Positions 19,229 to 28,957 of a DNA stretch of 64,000 nucleotides are shown here, piece after piece (the first letter of the stretch is position 1; each line of letters starts with the position of its first letter). Source of the stretch: Acidimicrobiia bacterium. Lineage in GTDB: Bacteria; Actinomycetota; Acidimicrobiia; Spongiisociales; UBA5794. The position numbers and the translations under genes were made by a program. The notes under the pieces were generated by a model. That model did not search any database. It was not told where the DNA came from and saw only the letters and a list, made by a program, of their open reading frames with translations. The stretch spans positions 62,001 to 126,000 of the forward strand of contig JASJDZ010000004.1 in the NCBI GenBank assembly GCA_030065575.1. The letters run 5' to 3'.

Positions 19229-19699
19229 CTACAGAAGCCACGGCAGAAGCCGGTACGGGACGGCGCGTTGGTATTCGGCGTACTCGGCAAAGCGCTCTCC
19301 AAGCAGACGCTCCTCGTAGCCCGCCTTGGCATAGAAGAAAGGAATCAGGGCCGCTGCGAGCAGTCCGGCGACCGGGTTCGCCCCTTTGATGGCCAGACCG
19401 ACAAAAACCAGGATCACCCCGGTGTAGATGGGGTGCCTGACCAGAGCAAACGGGCCTTGCCGATGGAGAATGACATCATCGACCGGCGCCGGCATGGCGG
19501 TGAGCTTGTCGCGAAGAACGTATAGACCGCTGCCCGCAGAGACGATGCCGCCAACGATCAGCAACCAGCCGGTTGCCACAAGCACTGCCGGAGCATCACG
19601 ATTCGCCGTCAGCGCAACCATGATCGCGGCGAACCAGAGAACCTGGGCGACTACCCACCAACCGCCCCTCTTGACAAACCCCTCAGACTTGATAAACAT
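19229..19699 (-). CDS. Isoprenylcysteine carboxyl methyltransferase-family membrane protein
   Basis: A 156-residue integral membrane methyltransferase of the ICMT/PEMT type. After about three membrane helices it has the SAM-binding signature GPFALVRHPIYTGVILVF and the C-terminal motif YEERLLGERFAEYAEYQRAV. Bacterial members methylate small lipids, isoprenoids or phospholipid head groups; the substrate here is unknown. It is divergent from clpB. Confidence 0.88.
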   Translation of the reverse strand: MFIKSEGFVKRGGWWVVAQVLWFAAIMVALTANRDAPAVLVATGWLLIVGGIVSAGSGLYVLRDKLTAMPAPVDDVILHRQGPFALVRHPIYTGVILVFVGLAIKGANPVAGLLAAALIPFFYAKAGYEERLLGERFAEYAEYQRAVPYRLLPWLL

Positions 19700-19770
19700 A
19701 CACTTAGATTTCTTAACTTGCTAACATCCAGCTCGTACTCATAGAACGATCCCGGGGGATCCATTCTTCC

Positions 19771-22347
19771 ATGGACATAAACGCATTCACGCAGAAGTCA
19801 CAACAGGCGATCCTGAACGCAAGGCAGAGCGCCGAACGACGCAACCATCAAGCGGTTCACCCCATGCACCTCCTCGACGGGATGCTGGGCCAAACCGATA
19901 CCATCCTCTATCCCCTCCTCGGTCATCTCGGCATCAATCCGGCCGCAGTGCGCAATGCCACCGATAGCGGGTTGGAGACGATTCCATCGGTCTACGGCGA
20001 CACCGGCGAGATCGCATTCACCCCGGCGGCACTTTCGGTCCTCAACACGGCCGACTCCATCAAGGCCGGCATGGGTGACCAGTACGTATCGATCGAGCAC
20101 CTGGCACTGGCGCTGGCGACCGCCGATGACCCGGTTGGCAAGGCGTTGCGGGACGTCGGCCTCACTCGCGACGCCATCATGGCCGCTCTCGAAACGGTTC
20201 GAGGCGCCCAGCAAGTAACCAGCCAGAATCCTGAAGACACCATGGACCCGCTGGAGAAGTTCGGGCGCGACCTCGTCCGCCTTGCCGCCGACGGCAAACT
20301 CGACCCGGTTATCGGTCGTGACGACGAGATCCGGCGAGTCATCCAGGTTCTGTCACGGCGCACGAAGAACAATCCGGTTCTCATCGGGGAGCCTGGAGTC
20401 GGCAAAACAGCTATCGCCGAGGGTCTTGCGTCGCGCATTGTCGACGGCGATGTACCCGAAGGCCTCAAGGACAAGCGCATCGTCGCCCTCGACCTCGGGG
20501 CCATGGTGGCCGGAGCGAAGTACCGCGGCGAGTTCGAGGAGCGACTCAAGGCCACGCTTGATGAGATCAAGGCGGCAGAAGGCGGCATCATCACGTTCAT
20601 TGATGAGATGCACACGATCGTCGGTGCCGGTGCCGCCGAGGGCGCGATGGATGCATCAAACATGCTCAAGCCGATGCTGGCGCGCGGTGAACTGCACATG
20701 ATCGGGGCCACCACCCTCGACGAGTACCGCAAGCACGTCGAAAAGGACCCTGCTCTCGAGCGCCGGTTTGCGCCCGTGATGGTCGAGCCGCCGAGCGCCG
20801 ACGACACCATTGGCATCCTGCGCGGGCTCAAGGAGCGGTACGAGGTTCACCATGGTGTTCGCATCACCGACTCGGCCATCGTGGCCGCCGCCGTGCTCTC
20901 CGACCGGTACATCACAGCCCGGTTCCTCCCCGATAAGGCCATCGACCTAATCGACGAGTCGGCGTCACGGCTGCGAATCGAGATCGATTCCATGCCCGAG
21001 GGGATCGACGAACTGGAGCGACGCCGCCGTCAAATAGAGATCGAGCGCAACGCCCTCACCAAGGAGGAGGACGACGCGTCGCGACAACGTTTGACCGCAA
21101 TCGAGGAGGAGCTTGCCTCCCTGGGTGAGGAACTGGATCGGCTGGTCGCCCACTGGCAGCTCGAGAAGGAGAACATCGAAGCCATCCAGGCGACCAAGCA
21201 AGAGATAGAAGAGGTTCGAGCCCGGGCAGAACGTTCTGAGCGCAGCGGGGATCTTCAGGCCGCTGCGGAACTCCGCTACGGCAAGCTGCCCGAGCTGGAG
21301 CGGCAGCTCGAGACCCGTCAGGATGGTTTGGCCGAACTGCAATCCGACCTTCGCATGCTGAAGGAGGAGGTCGACGAAGAGGATGTTGCCGAGGTTGTGA
21401 GCCGGTGGACCGGCATCCCGGTCAGCCGCCTGATGGAGGGCGAGGTCGAGAAGCTGATCCGCCTCGAGGAGCACCTCCACGAGCGTGTGGTGGGTCAGGA
21501 CGAGGCCGTCACCGCAGTGGCCAACGCAATCCGTCGCGGTCGAGCCGGGTTGTCCGACCCACATCGCCCCATCGGCTCGTTCATATTCCTGGGGCCAACC
21601 GGCGTGGGCAAGACGGAGCTGGCTCGAGCGCTCGCAGACTTCCTCTTTGATGACGAGCGGGCAATGGTGCGCATTGACATGTCGGAGTACATGGAGAAGC
21701 ACTCGGTCAGCCGTCTCATCGGTGCGCCCCCGGGTTACGTCGGCTACGACGAGGGTGGGCAACTGACGGAGGCGGTGCGCAGACGTCCCTATGCCGTCAT
21801 TCTGCTGGACGAAGTCGAGAAGGCCCATCCGGACGTGTTCAACACACTGTTGCAGCTCATGGACGACGGTCGGCTCACCGACGGGCAGGGCCGCACGATC
21901 GACTTCACCAACGCGGTCCTCATCATGACATCGAACCTGGGCTCCGAGTTCATCGATCCCGACCTGCCCGAGGAGACCGTCGCCGATCGGGTGATGAAGA
22001 CGGTGCGAGGTCACTTCCGTCCCGAGTTCCTCAACCGGGTTGACGACATCGTGGTCTTCTCGCATCTGTCCAAGGACGACCTTCGCCAGATCGTCGACAT
22101 CCAGTTCGCGACTCTTGGCGATCGGCTTGCCTCGCGGCGGATCGAGCTTCACCTGACCGCAGAGGCCGCAGCCTGGCTCGCTGAGCATGGGTACGACCCG
22201 AGTTTCGGGGCACGGCCGCTGAAGCGATTGATGCAGAAGGAGATCGCCGACCAGTTGGCCCTCCAACTCCTCGAAGGCCGATTCGCCGACGGCGATACCA
22301 TCGAGGTGATCGTCGAGGAAACCGGCCTCGGGTTCACAACGAAGTAG
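19771..22347 (+). CDS. clpB: ATP-dependent chaperone ClpB
   Basis: An 858-residue disaggregase that works with DnaK to recover protein from aggregates. Order: N domain with two repeats (1-145), first AAA+ domain with Walker [14 protein letters not shown] and Walker [10 protein letters not shown], the long coiled-coil middle domain (about 400-530), and second AAA+ domain with [14 protein letters not shown] and [13 protein letters not shown]. The middle domain separates it from ClpA and ClpC. The ATG is preceded by GGGGGAT. A possible promoter (TTGCTA, then TAGAAC 18 bases on) lies upstream, but no clear HspR site was seen. Confidence 0.98.
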   Translation: MDINAFTQKSQQAILNARQSAERRNHQAVHPMHLLDGMLGQTDTILYPLLGHLGINPAAVRNATDSGLETIPSVYGDTGEIAFTPAALSVLNTADSIKAGMGDQYVSIEHLALALATADDPVGKALRDVGLTRDAIMAALETVRGAQQVTSQNPEDTMDPLEKFGRDLVRLAADGKLDPVIGRDDEIRRVIQVLSRRTKNNPVLIGEPGVGKTAIAEGLASRIVDGDVPEGLKDKRIVALDLGAMVAGAKYRGEFEERLKATLDEIKAAEGGIITFIDEMHTIVGAGAAEGAMDASNMLKPMLARGELHMIGATTLDEYRKHVEKDPALERRFAPVMVEPPSADDTIGILRGLKERYEVHHGVRITDSAIVAAAVLSDRYITARFLPDKAIDLIDESASRLRIEIDSMPEGIDELERRRRQIEIERNALTKEEDDASRQRLTAIEEELASLGEELDRLVAHWQLEKENIEAIQATKQEIEEVRARAERSERSGDLQAAAELRYGKLPELERQLETRQDGLAELQSDLRMLKEEVDEEDVAEVVSRWTGIPVSRLMEGEVEKLIRLEEHLHERVVGQDEAVTAVANAIRRGRAGLSDPHRPIGSFIFLGPTGVGKTELARALADFLFDDERAMVRIDMSEYMEKHSVSRLIGAPPGYVGYDEGGQLTEAVRRRPYAVILLDEVEKAHPDVFNTLLQLMDDGRLTDGQGRTIDFTNAVLIMTSNLGSEFIDPDLPEETVADRVMKTVRGHFRPEFLNRVDDIVVFSHLSKDDLRQIVDIQFATLGDRLASRRIELHLTAEAAAWLAEHGYDPSFGARPLKRLMQKEIADQLALQLLEGRFADGDTIEVIVEETGLGFTTK

Positions 22348-22392
22348 GGATACTCGCGCAGAATCAACACAGGGAGGCGCAGAGCCCGGTGG

Positions 22393-23487
22393 TCAGCCGG
22401 CGATACGGCGCATGAGCCACTCGAGAGGGCCGCGCTGATGGCGGCGCCGCCACCAGGTCGACCAGGCAACTGCCGCAGCGCTGAACACCAGGCTGGCAGT
22501 CACTATGTACACGAGACTCTGATCCTCGAGCCTCCCCATAGTCTCGAGCACGCCCATGCCAACGATCACGTGAGCGACGTAGAGGGTCAGGGCGAGCTGG
22601 CCCGTGTGCACGATCGGCGTCGCTATCCGAGTGGGCAAGTGGTCGCCCAACCAGATCGATCCGACGATGATCAGGCAGGCTGTCGCCGTCCCGGCTACAA
22701 GATACAGCGGCATTGGCGGCAACATCTCGACGGAGAACAGCCACTGCCATGCCTCATCGGGCAGGCTCTCCGCGCGCGAGCCCTTGGGCCCGAGCAGGAT
22801 CCAGGCGAGAGCCTCGACAACAACTACGGCTGCGAGCGATCGAACCACGATCCTCTGTCGCCACTCCGGATCGCGCAGATTCGTTCGCCCCAGCCACATG
22901 CCGAACAGATAGAAGGTGATCCAGGGAAGAACCGGATGGAGCCCATCTAGAAAGAGGTTGCGGAGGAAGCCGGAAACGGTAGTGATGCCTTCGTAGGAGA
23001 GGTCGTCGACGTTCCAGTTGGCGAAGTAGTCGGCGCTGAGTATGAACCCGAATGAGATGAGCGTGGCGAGCCCGCCCCATGCCAGCAGCGCCCGCGGGGA
23101 TGAGAACAGCAGGAGCGCACCTATGGCGAGGTAGACGCCGTAGTAGTGGAGGATGTCGGCAGGCCAGATCGGGAAGAACAACCAACCGAGAACAAAGAGG
23201 AACAGCGCACGCCGCGTCAAAGTAACTTGCGATTGCCGCCGATCCTCCCGGGATCCGGACTCACGAGCCCGCCGCGAACCGAGACTGGCGCCAATCCCAG
23301 CCAGCACGACAAAGGTTGCTGCGGCCCTTCCCTCTAGCGAAACGACAAGGAATCGCAGCCATCCAGGCTCGGCAACACCGCTCGACATCACAACGTTGAA
23401 GTTGACGATGACCATCCCGACTATGGCAAAGGCCCGGGCAATGTCCAGGCCGATGATCCTCTTCGTTCTCGCGGCGGGTGTTGTCAT
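22393..23487 (-). CDS. DUF418/YeiB-type membrane protein (acyltransferase-like)
   Basis: A 364-residue protein with about ten membrane helices. It opens with the family motif RIIGLDIARAFAIVGMVIVN and ends in the DUF418-type region (PTRIATPIVHTGQLALTLYV, HVIVGMGVL). The family is distantly related to acyltransferase-3 and HGSNAT-type proteins and is thought to modify surface molecules, but no substrate is known. It stands alone, convergent with clpB and 63 bases downstream of the DUF4230 gene, which is on the same strand. Confidence 0.85.
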   Translation of the reverse strand: MTTPAARTKRIIGLDIARAFAIVGMVIVNFNVVMSSGVAEPGWLRFLVVSLEGRAAATFVVLAGIGASLGSRRARESGSREDRRQSQVTLTRRALFLFVLGWLFFPIWPADILHYYGVYLAIGALLLFSSPRALLAWGGLATLISFGFILSADYFANWNVDDLSYEGITTVSGFLRNLFLDGLHPVLPWITFYLFGMWLGRTNLRDPEWRQRIVVRSLAAVVVVEALAWILLGPKGSRAESLPDEAWQWLFSVEMLPPMPLYLVAGTATACLIIVGSIWLGDHLPTRIATPIVHTGQLALTLYVAHVIVGMGVLETMGRLEDQSLVYIVTASLVFSAAAVAWSTWWRRRHQRGPLEWLMRRIAG

Positions 23488-23550
23488 GCCGACAACCTAT
23501 GCCATCTGCGCAGGCTCAATCAAGCACCGCCAACACCGATCTGGGTCTGG

Positions 23551-24162
23551 TCAGCTATCGGCGTCGAGGAAGATCACCTCGGTATAGCCGACACCCATCA
23601 GGAAACTGGAGATGGTCGCTTTAGCGTTGGTGAGCGCCCTGTCCAGGATCCCGTGTTCGATAGCTGCGTTGAGTAGCACCTCTTCCGCAACAGCTCTGGC
23701 ATCGCTCTCCAGTTGGGAATCCCCCTTGGTGAACAGACCAGTGTCACGGTCGTACACCTGGGTTGCCTCGCTGTCTACCTCGACGAACATGATCTCAGCC
23801 GGTGGCAGTTGCACGGTGACCCGGCCGGACTCCTCGTCGACTTCGAAGTTCAGCGTGGTGACCTGCTCCATATCCACGCCGGCACCGATCCGGGCCACGG
23901 CGAAGAGGAAGATCCGATCGCCCCGAGCCCAGTTCAACCAGCCGAAGTCGTTGCCCTTCTCGACGGTGGTGTACTCCACCATCTCCACTGTGGTCAGCTT
24001 CGCAACGTCGCGGACACTGTCAACGACGGTGGGGCCAACCTGGGTGTATGAATCTCCGCCAAAAGGTGACCAACCGGCCAGGTTGGATCCGACGAACAGC
24101 AAGCCGGCAATGAGAATCGCTGCAATGACAATCGAGCCGGCTCTCTTCGATGACTCGGCCAT
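23551..24162 (-). CDS. DUF4230 domain protein, membrane-anchored
   Basis: A 203-residue protein with one N-terminal membrane helix (about residues 9-30, SIVIAAILIAGLLFVGSNLA) and an external DUF4230 domain (VVDSVRDVAKLTTVEMVEYT, GDRIFLFAVARIGAGVDM, VQLPPAEIMFVEVDSEATQV, and a C-terminal helical part). The domain's function is unknown. It is divergent from padR. Confidence 0.85.
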   Translation of the reverse strand: MAESSKRAGSIVIAAILIAGLLFVGSNLAGWSPFGGDSYTQVGPTVVDSVRDVAKLTTVEMVEYTTVEKGNDFGWLNWARGDRIFLFAVARIGAGVDMEQVTTLNFEVDEESGRVTVQLPPAEIMFVEVDSEATQVYDRDTGLFTKGDSQLESDARAVAEEVLLNAAIEHGILDRALTNAKATISSFLMGVGYTEVIFLDADS

Positions 24163-24225
24163 GTTCTCCCATTTCGTTGTCCATCAACTTGGACCCGAAA
24201 GGTGCCGAAAAGGTTCCACAACCTC

Positions 24226-24254
24226 TTGAATTATCGTGCTTTCCATAGTAGTAT
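24226..24254 (+). promoter_or_regulatory. Promoter of the padR-nfeD-SPFH operon
   Basis: A -35 box TTGAAT (24226-24231) and a -10 box TAGTAT (24249-24254) are separated by exactly 17 bases. Transcription would start near 24261, about 55 bases before the padR start codon. Each box matches the housekeeping consensus in four of six positions. Confidence 0.6.
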
Positions 24255-24265
24255 GCAAGACAAGG

Positions 24266-24284
24266 TACCCTGGTAGGCAGGGTA
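24266..24284. promoter_or_regulatory. Candidate PadR operator
   Basis: A perfect 7-bp inverted repeat, TACCCTG (24266-24272) with CAGGGTA (24278-24284), separated by GTAGG. It lies just downstream of the predicted transcription start of padR, where a bound repressor would block transcription. PadR proteins usually control their own operons, so it is the natural candidate for the site. Confidence 0.6.
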
Positions 24285-24315
24285 ATAGGTACGGCAAGAT
24301 AGTTGGAGGACGCGA

Positions 24316-24648
24316 GTGGGACACAGCTCCCAACTACTCAAAGGTGTTCTCGATATGTGCCTGCTGGCATTGATAGACCAGGAGCCCAGCTACGGGTATG
24401 AGATGGTCGACAAGCTGCAACAGAACGGGCTCGAGCTCGTCAGCGAGGGGACGATCTACCCCTTGCTGAGCCGCCTGCAGAAGCAGGGGTATATCGAGGG
24501 CTACTTCGTAGAGTCAACCGGCGGTCCCCCTCGAAAGTATTACCGGATCGCCGAGGAAGGCCGAGAGCAGCTCACCGACTGGCAGGCCGAATGGAGAAAA
24601 CTGTCGATCGGTGTCGAAGAGGTGTTGAATGGAGACTCAAGTGAGTGA
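24316..24648 (+). CDS. PadR-family transcriptional regulator
   Basis: A 110-residue winged-helix regulator (short, subfamily-1-like type). The core reads LLKGVLDMCLLALIDQEPSY, GYEMVDKLQQNGL, SEGTIYPLLSRLQKQGYIEG, and GGPPRKYYRIAEEGREQL. It starts with GTG after GGAGGACGCGA. It overlaps the next gene by 20 bases. It probably represses its own operon through the inverted repeat at 24266-24284; the inducer is unknown, but membrane stress or a lipophilic compound would fit the downstream genes. Confidence 0.93.
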   Translation: MGHSSQLLKGVLDMCLLALIDQEPSYGYEMVDKLQQNGLELVSEGTIYPLLSRLQKQGYIEGYFVESTGGPPRKYYRIAEEGREQLTDWQAEWRKLSIGVEEVLNGDSSE

Positions 24649-25429
24649 ACGCCTGAGCATCAAGCAGATCATCGCCGATTGCGAGCGGTACTGGCTGGAC
24701 ACCAAAGTGCCCCGGTCCCGGGTTCGCGAGATGGCGACTGAGCTGGAATCACATCTCCTCGAGGCTGCCGCCGAAGACAAGGCCCCCGAAGCAGTGGTGG
24801 GCCCAGACCTTGCGCAGTTCGCCGAGGCGTGGGCATCCGAATACCGGGGACCGACATCTCTCGAGGCTTGGAACAACACCGGTGATCGGACGAACTGGCG
24901 TCGGGATCTGTGGTCGGCGTATAGCTGGCTGCTGGTTCCGGTACTCGCCGTGGTTCTCTTGATCATCTTCGGACCAAAGGAGAGCAACGTGGACGATGTT
25001 GAGATTTGGAGATGGATATGGGTGGTTGGTGCAGCCGCGCTCGGCGTCGGAGAGATGCTGACCGCAGGGTTCTTCCTGCTCCCCTTTGGCATCGGGGCCG
25101 TGGCCGCTGCAATCCTCGCCTTCGCCAACGTCAGTGTCCCGATCCAACTCGGAGTCTTCGTTGGTGCATCGATCCTCTCGCTGTGGGGCATGAAGCGCTT
25201 CGCCTGGAGAGAACGTGAGATCGTCCACTACGTAGGCGCCAAGCGCTACGTGGATGCACGCGCCACCGTCACCGAGCCCGTCAACCGGGTCAAGGGCGTC
25301 GGTCGGGTCCGAATGGATACGGAGATCTGGAGAGCGACAACCACTCTCGATGAGACCCTCGAGCCCGGCACCGAGGTGCGGGTTGTCGACGTGACGGGAG
25401 CACGCCTGGTGGTGGAGCCTCTCGAGTAA
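24629..25429 (+). CDS. NfeD-like membrane protein with N-terminal PadR-associated helical domain
   Basis: A 266-residue protein with two parts. Residues 1 to about 90 form a helical, cytoplasmic domain (IIADCERYWLDTKVPRSRVR, EMATELESHLLEAAAEDKAP, DLAQFAEAWASEYR) of the kind found in proteins encoded next to PadR genes (HAAS/DUF1700-like). One membrane helix (about 100-116) follows, then a typical NfeD unit: membrane helices (GVGEMLTAGFFLLPFGIGAV, IQLGVFVGASILSLWGM) and a C-terminal OB-fold (ARATVTEPVNRVKGVGRVRM, TEVRVVDVTGARLVVEPLE). NfeD proteins partner with SPFH proteins, as encoded next. The ATG at 24629 and the GTG at 24641 both have ribosome binding sites. The domain combination is unusual. 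Confidence 0.85.
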   Translation: METQVSERLSIKQIIADCERYWLDTKVPRSRVREMATELESHLLEAAAEDKAPEAVVGPDLAQFAEAWASEYRGPTSLEAWNNTGDRTNWRRDLWSAYSWLLVPVLAVVLLIIFGPKESNVDDVEIWRWIWVVGAAALGVGEMLTAGFFLLPFGIGAVAAAILAFANVSVPIQLGVFVGASILSLWGMKRFAWREREIVHYVGAKRYVDARATVTEPVNRVKGVGRVRMDTEIWRATTTLDETLEPGTEVRVVDVTGARLVVEPLE

Positions 25430-25475
25430 CCAAGATTCTGAAGTCACAAGAACAACAAGAAAGGACAGGTGAAAG

Positions 25476-26429
25476 ATGCCGATAGCTGCAGTAGGGGTAA
25501 TTGCTCTCCTCGCACTAGTCATCGTTTACGTCGCACTGGCGGTCAGGATCGTCAAGCAGCATGAGCAAGGCCTCGTGGAGCGGTTCGGCCGGTACAAGGA
25601 CACCCGGGATCCGGGACTCCAATTCATCGTGCCGTTCATCGACAGGCTGCGTCGCGTCGATATGCGTGAGATTGTCGTAGACGTTCCCCCGCAAGAGGTC
25701 ATCACCAAGGACAACGTGGTTGTCACGGTGGACGCCGTTGTCTACTACCAGGCGACCGATCCGCAGAAGTTGGTCTACAACGTCCAGAACTTCGTGCTCG
25801 CCGCAACGAAGCTAGCCCAGACCAACCTACGTAACGTCGTCGGTGATCTCGATCTCGACGATGCTCTCACCTCGCGTGAGCGGATTAACGCCCAACTGCG
25901 TGAGATCCTCGACGAGGCAACCGACGTTTGGGGCACCAAGGTCGTGCGTGTCGAAATCCAGCGGATCGATCCGCCGGCCGATGTCACCCAGGCCATGCAC
26001 CGGCAGATGAAGGCCGAGCGTGACCGCCGCGCCCTCGTCACTGAGGCCGAAGGTGAGAAGCGCTCGAAGATCCTCCAGGCGGAGGGTGTCAAGCAAGCCC
26101 GCATCCTCGAAGCCGAGGGGCAGGCAGAGGCCATCAAGCAGGTTGCTGAGGCAGAGAAGTTCCAGAAGCTGACCGTCGCTGAGGGTGAAGGTCAGGCCAT
26201 CGAGCGTGTCTTCGGGGCAATCCATACCGGTGACCCGACAGACGATCTCATCGCAATCCGCTACCTGGATGCGCTTCAGGGCATCGCTGACGGCAATGCA
26301 ACGAAGCTATTCCTGCCCATGGAAATGAGCGGGATCCTTGGATCCATCGGCGCCATTGGAGAACTCTTCAACAGCGAGGATGGTGCTCCGCGGCGGAGCG
26401 CCGACCGGGATACCGGACCCAGCTTCTAG
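25476..26429 (+). CDS. SPFH/stomatin-family protein (slipin)
   Basis: A 317-residue protein. An N-terminal membrane helix (residues 3-23) is followed by the SPFH domain ([60 protein letters not shown]) and an Ala/Glu-rich coiled coil (about 190-235, [20 protein letters not shown]). Slipins form oligomers at the inner face of membrane microdomains and work with NfeD proteins; they are linked to membrane quality control. A strong AGGACAGG precedes the ATG. It is the third gene of the PadR operon, 46 bases after the NfeD gene. Confidence 0.95.
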   Translation: MPIAAVGVIALLALVIVYVALAVRIVKQHEQGLVERFGRYKDTRDPGLQFIVPFIDRLRRVDMREIVVDVPPQEVITKDNVVVTVDAVVYYQATDPQKLVYNVQNFVLAATKLAQTNLRNVVGDLDLDDALTSRERINAQLREILDEATDVWGTKVVRVEIQRIDPPADVTQAMHRQMKAERDRRALVTEAEGEKRSKILQAEGVKQARILEAEGQAEAIKQVAEAEKFQKLTVAEGEGQAIERVFGAIHTGDPTDDLIAIRYLDALQGIADGNATKLFLPMEMSGILGSIGAIGELFNSEDGAPRRSADRDTGPSF

Positions 26430-26446
26430 CCAAACAACAACCAACG

Positions 26447-26475
26447 AGAAAGCCGGCGCCATGCGCCGGCTTTCT
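26447..26475. terminator. Bidirectional terminator between SPFH gene and lgt
   Basis: A perfect 13-bp stem, 26447-26459 with 26463-26475, closes a CAT loop; the arms end in AGAAA and TTTCT, giving T-rich tails in both directions. It separates the convergent SPFH and lgt genes. Confidence 0.88.
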
Positions 26476-26481
26476 GCATGG

Positions 26482-27336
26482 CTAGTTGGCTTCAGGACTG
26501 AGATCCTCGGACTCGAGCGAGGAGAAGGGTTGCCCGCGCGCAACCCCGCGTCGCTGTGCCATCACCAGGATGATGACACCGGCAATGATCGCCCCAATCG
26601 AGACCCAGCCGTTGCGAGATATCCCGAGAATCCGGAAGGTTGTATCCGTGCGCAACAGCTCGGTGAGAAATCGGCCCACCCCGTAGACAATCATGTAGAC
26701 GGGGAAACTGGCCCCCTTTGCCAGCCGTCCCTTCCTCTCCAGGTACAGGATCAGCGGCACGGTGATCAGGAGGTTCCACAGCGCCTCGTAGAGGAACGTC
26801 GGATGGAACGTCTCAAACGATGCGTACTCAGGGGGACGACGGGCTTCGTCGATCTCGAGGCCCCAGGGAAGGGTCGTTGGTGTCCCAAACAGCTCCTGAT
26901 TGAAGTAGTTGCCGAAGCGACCCATAGCTTGCGCCAGCGGCAGACCGACCGCGACGGCATCGGTGAACGCCGCAAAGTCACCGTTGTGCTTCCGCAACGT
27001 ATAGACCGCAGCTAGGGCTCCAGCGATCAGCCCTCCATACAGCGCCAGGCCGCCTTCCCAGATGAACAGGACTGCGTGCCACCGTCCTGAGTACCTGTCC
27101 GTGTGGGTAGAGATGTAGGCAATGCGTGCACCCAGGAATCCAATCGCAACCGTCCACAAAATGACGCTGTCGAGGATTGCCGGGTTTCCGCCGAACTTCT
27201 CGTAGCGCCGCGTCGTGACAATGGCGGCGATGATCACTCCCAATCCGATGAGGATTCCGTAGAAGTGGATCGTCAGCGGACCGAGGTCAATCGTGTTGTT
27301 CGGCGGTGATGGGATCGAGGCCCAGATTGTCATCAC
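26482..27336 (-). CDS. lgt: Prolipoprotein diacylglyceryl transferase Lgt
   Basis: A 284-residue membrane enzyme that moves diacylglycerol from phosphatidylglycerol to the lipobox Cys of prelipoproteins. It has the signature region QAMGRFGNYFNQELFG, the N-terminal motif HFYGILIGLGVIIAA, GARIAYISTH and the conserved end VYGVGRFLTELLRTD. Several lipoprotein genes in this window (6211, 13509, 35019, 35540, 43559, 44863) are likely substrates. It is divergent from the DUF2079 gene; either of the two ATG codons at 27336 and 27333 could be the start. Confidence 0.96.
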   Translation of the reverse strand: MMTIWASIPSPPNNTIDLGPLTIHFYGILIGLGVIIAAIVTTRRYEKFGGNPAILDSVILWTVAIGFLGARIAYISTHTDRYSGRWHAVLFIWEGGLALYGGLIAGALAAVYTLRKHNGDFAAFTDAVAVGLPLAQAMGRFGNYFNQELFGTPTTLPWGLEIDEARRPPEYASFETFHPTFLYEALWNLLITVPLILYLERKGRLAKGASFPVYMIVYGVGRFLTELLRTDTTFRILGISRNGWVSIGAIIAGVIILVMAQRRGVARGQPFSSLESEDLSPEAN

Positions 27337-27484
27337 TTCTTGTTGCCCTCCACGCTCGATCTCCGCACTTCAGCGCTGCGGGACCGTCTTCTATTCCACA
27401 GCGAAGCCGCACGCACGCTATCAGCAGGAGGAATCGTACCGTCGGTTGGCAGGTGCGGGAGACCTAGTCGGTAGGCTGCCCGCT

Positions 27485-28957
27485 GTGTCCGTGCAGACAT
27501 CTGACCGAGGAGATCGCAATCTCGCCGTAGCCGTTGGCGTCGGCCTGTTTGTCCTCGCTTCGACCCTTGCTCTGCTGCGCCTGGCAACTTTCGACCTGAC
27601 TGCCTTTGACGCCGGCATCTTTGACAACGTGCTCTGGCGGCTCGCCCACGGCTACGACGACGTGACGGCAATCACAGGAGCCCACCACTTCTCCGACCAT
27701 ATGTCGCTGCTGATCCTGTTCTTTGTCCCGATCTATGCGCTCACACCCCAGCTCGGTCTCCCGGCCTTGATGGTCGCTCAGGCAGCATCCGTCTCCTTAG
27801 TCCCGTTTGCAGCCTGGCTGCTCGCACAACACCTGGGTCTGGATCGGAGGACAAGGCTGAGCATTCTGCTCGTCACTGCCGCCGGCGCGGGCACCTGGAA
27901 TGCAGCCCTGATCGACGTTCACGAGGTCGGCCTTGCGGTCGGCCCGCTGGCGATGACGGGCGTGATGGCCATTCGCGAGGATCCACTGCGCCGATACTGG
28001 ATATGGCCGGCGCTGGCTGCATCGTCCCGCCTTGATATCGCGGTCAGCGTCGTACTGATAGGTTTACTGCTCCGCAGGGAAAGGCCGCAGCACGCCCGAA
28101 TCGCACTCATTCTCGGCGGCGTGATGGCCACGCTCATGTCGGCATGGCTACTGCTCAACCCGTGGGAAGGTACGAGCTTCGGGTTCCACTTCGCTCATCT
28201 GGGGATTGACACTGCGACAGACCTACCGGGGGCGCTTCTCACCAGTCCTTCCGCGGCTATCGAGCCCCTGTTCGATCTAACCATGTTGGGTACGCTCGCC
28301 ATCTGGCTCATCGGCTTCACGGTCGCGGCCCCGCTCGCGGGGTGGCGGTGGATCCTCCCCGCGCTTCCAACCCTGGCGATTCCCGTGCTCGGCAGTTGGC
28401 CCCAGGCTGACGAGCCCCACCTGCACTACTGGCACGTGCTGCTACCGATGCTTGCGATTGCTATGGTCACCGGGCTCGCCAGGAAGCCCAACCTGGGCAA
28501 GTACTTCTTCTACTCGGCAGTGGCTGGTGTGGCGGTGACCTGGGTCTTCATGGGCGTCTTCAAGCCGTCATTCAACAACGACACCGCCGATGAACGGGCG
28601 GTTGTCTCCTTCCTCGAGGCACGCCCAAGCGAGTCGGTGGCATCAATTGGATACCTAGTTCCTCATGTGAGCCAGCGCGAGGTTGTCATGCAGCTGCCGA
28701 CACCTTTTGCTTGCCCGATGCCACCCGTCGCTCACTTCACCGGGCCTCCGTCCCCGCCAGACTTGGTCGCGCTTCGCACGGTTGATCTGGAGTCACCCGC
28801 CAATCCAGCCACAGCGCAAGTGTCGCGCACGCTCCGTGACCACTACAGGTTGCTCGAGACCATTGGCGACTATCAGGTCTGGCGGTCTCTCGGCACCATT
28901 CCTGTCGACGGTTACGACATAGTCTGCGGGCCTGAGTCTGCCGAGAACTCCTCGTAG
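27485..28957 (+). CDS. DUF2079 multi-spanning membrane protein
   Basis: About 490 residues with around ten membrane helices and a C-terminal globular part. The family motif FDLTAFDAGIFDNVLWRLAH lies after the first helix, and HHFSDHMSLLILFFVPIYAL follows; both resemble GT-C glycosyltransferase lumenal loops, so transfer of a lipid-linked sugar is possible but unproven. The GTG at 27485 is chosen because the hydrophobic region starts soon after; upstream codons in frame overlap lgt. Its last 46 bases overlap the convergent AhpD-like gene. Confidence 0.82.
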   Translation: MSVQTSDRGDRNLAVAVGVGLFVLASTLALLRLATFDLTAFDAGIFDNVLWRLAHGYDDVTAITGAHHFSDHMSLLILFFVPIYALTPQLGLPALMVAQAASVSLVPFAAWLLAQHLGLDRRTRLSILLVTAAGAGTWNAALIDVHEVGLAVGPLAMTGVMAIREDPLRRYWIWPALAASSRLDIAVSVVLIGLLLRRERPQHARIALILGGVMATLMSAWLLLNPWEGTSFGFHFAHLGIDTATDLPGALLTSPSAAIEPLFDLTMLGTLAIWLIGFTVAAPLAGWRWILPALPTLAIPVLGSWPQADEPHLHYWHVLLPMLAIAMVTGLARKPNLGKYFFYSAVAGVAVTWVFMGVFKPSFNNDTADERAVVSFLEARPSESVASIGYLVPHVSQREVVMQLPTPFACPMPPVAHFTGPPSPPDLVALRTVDLESPANPATAQVSRTLRDHYRLLETIGDYQVWRSLGTIPVDGYDIVCGPESAENSS

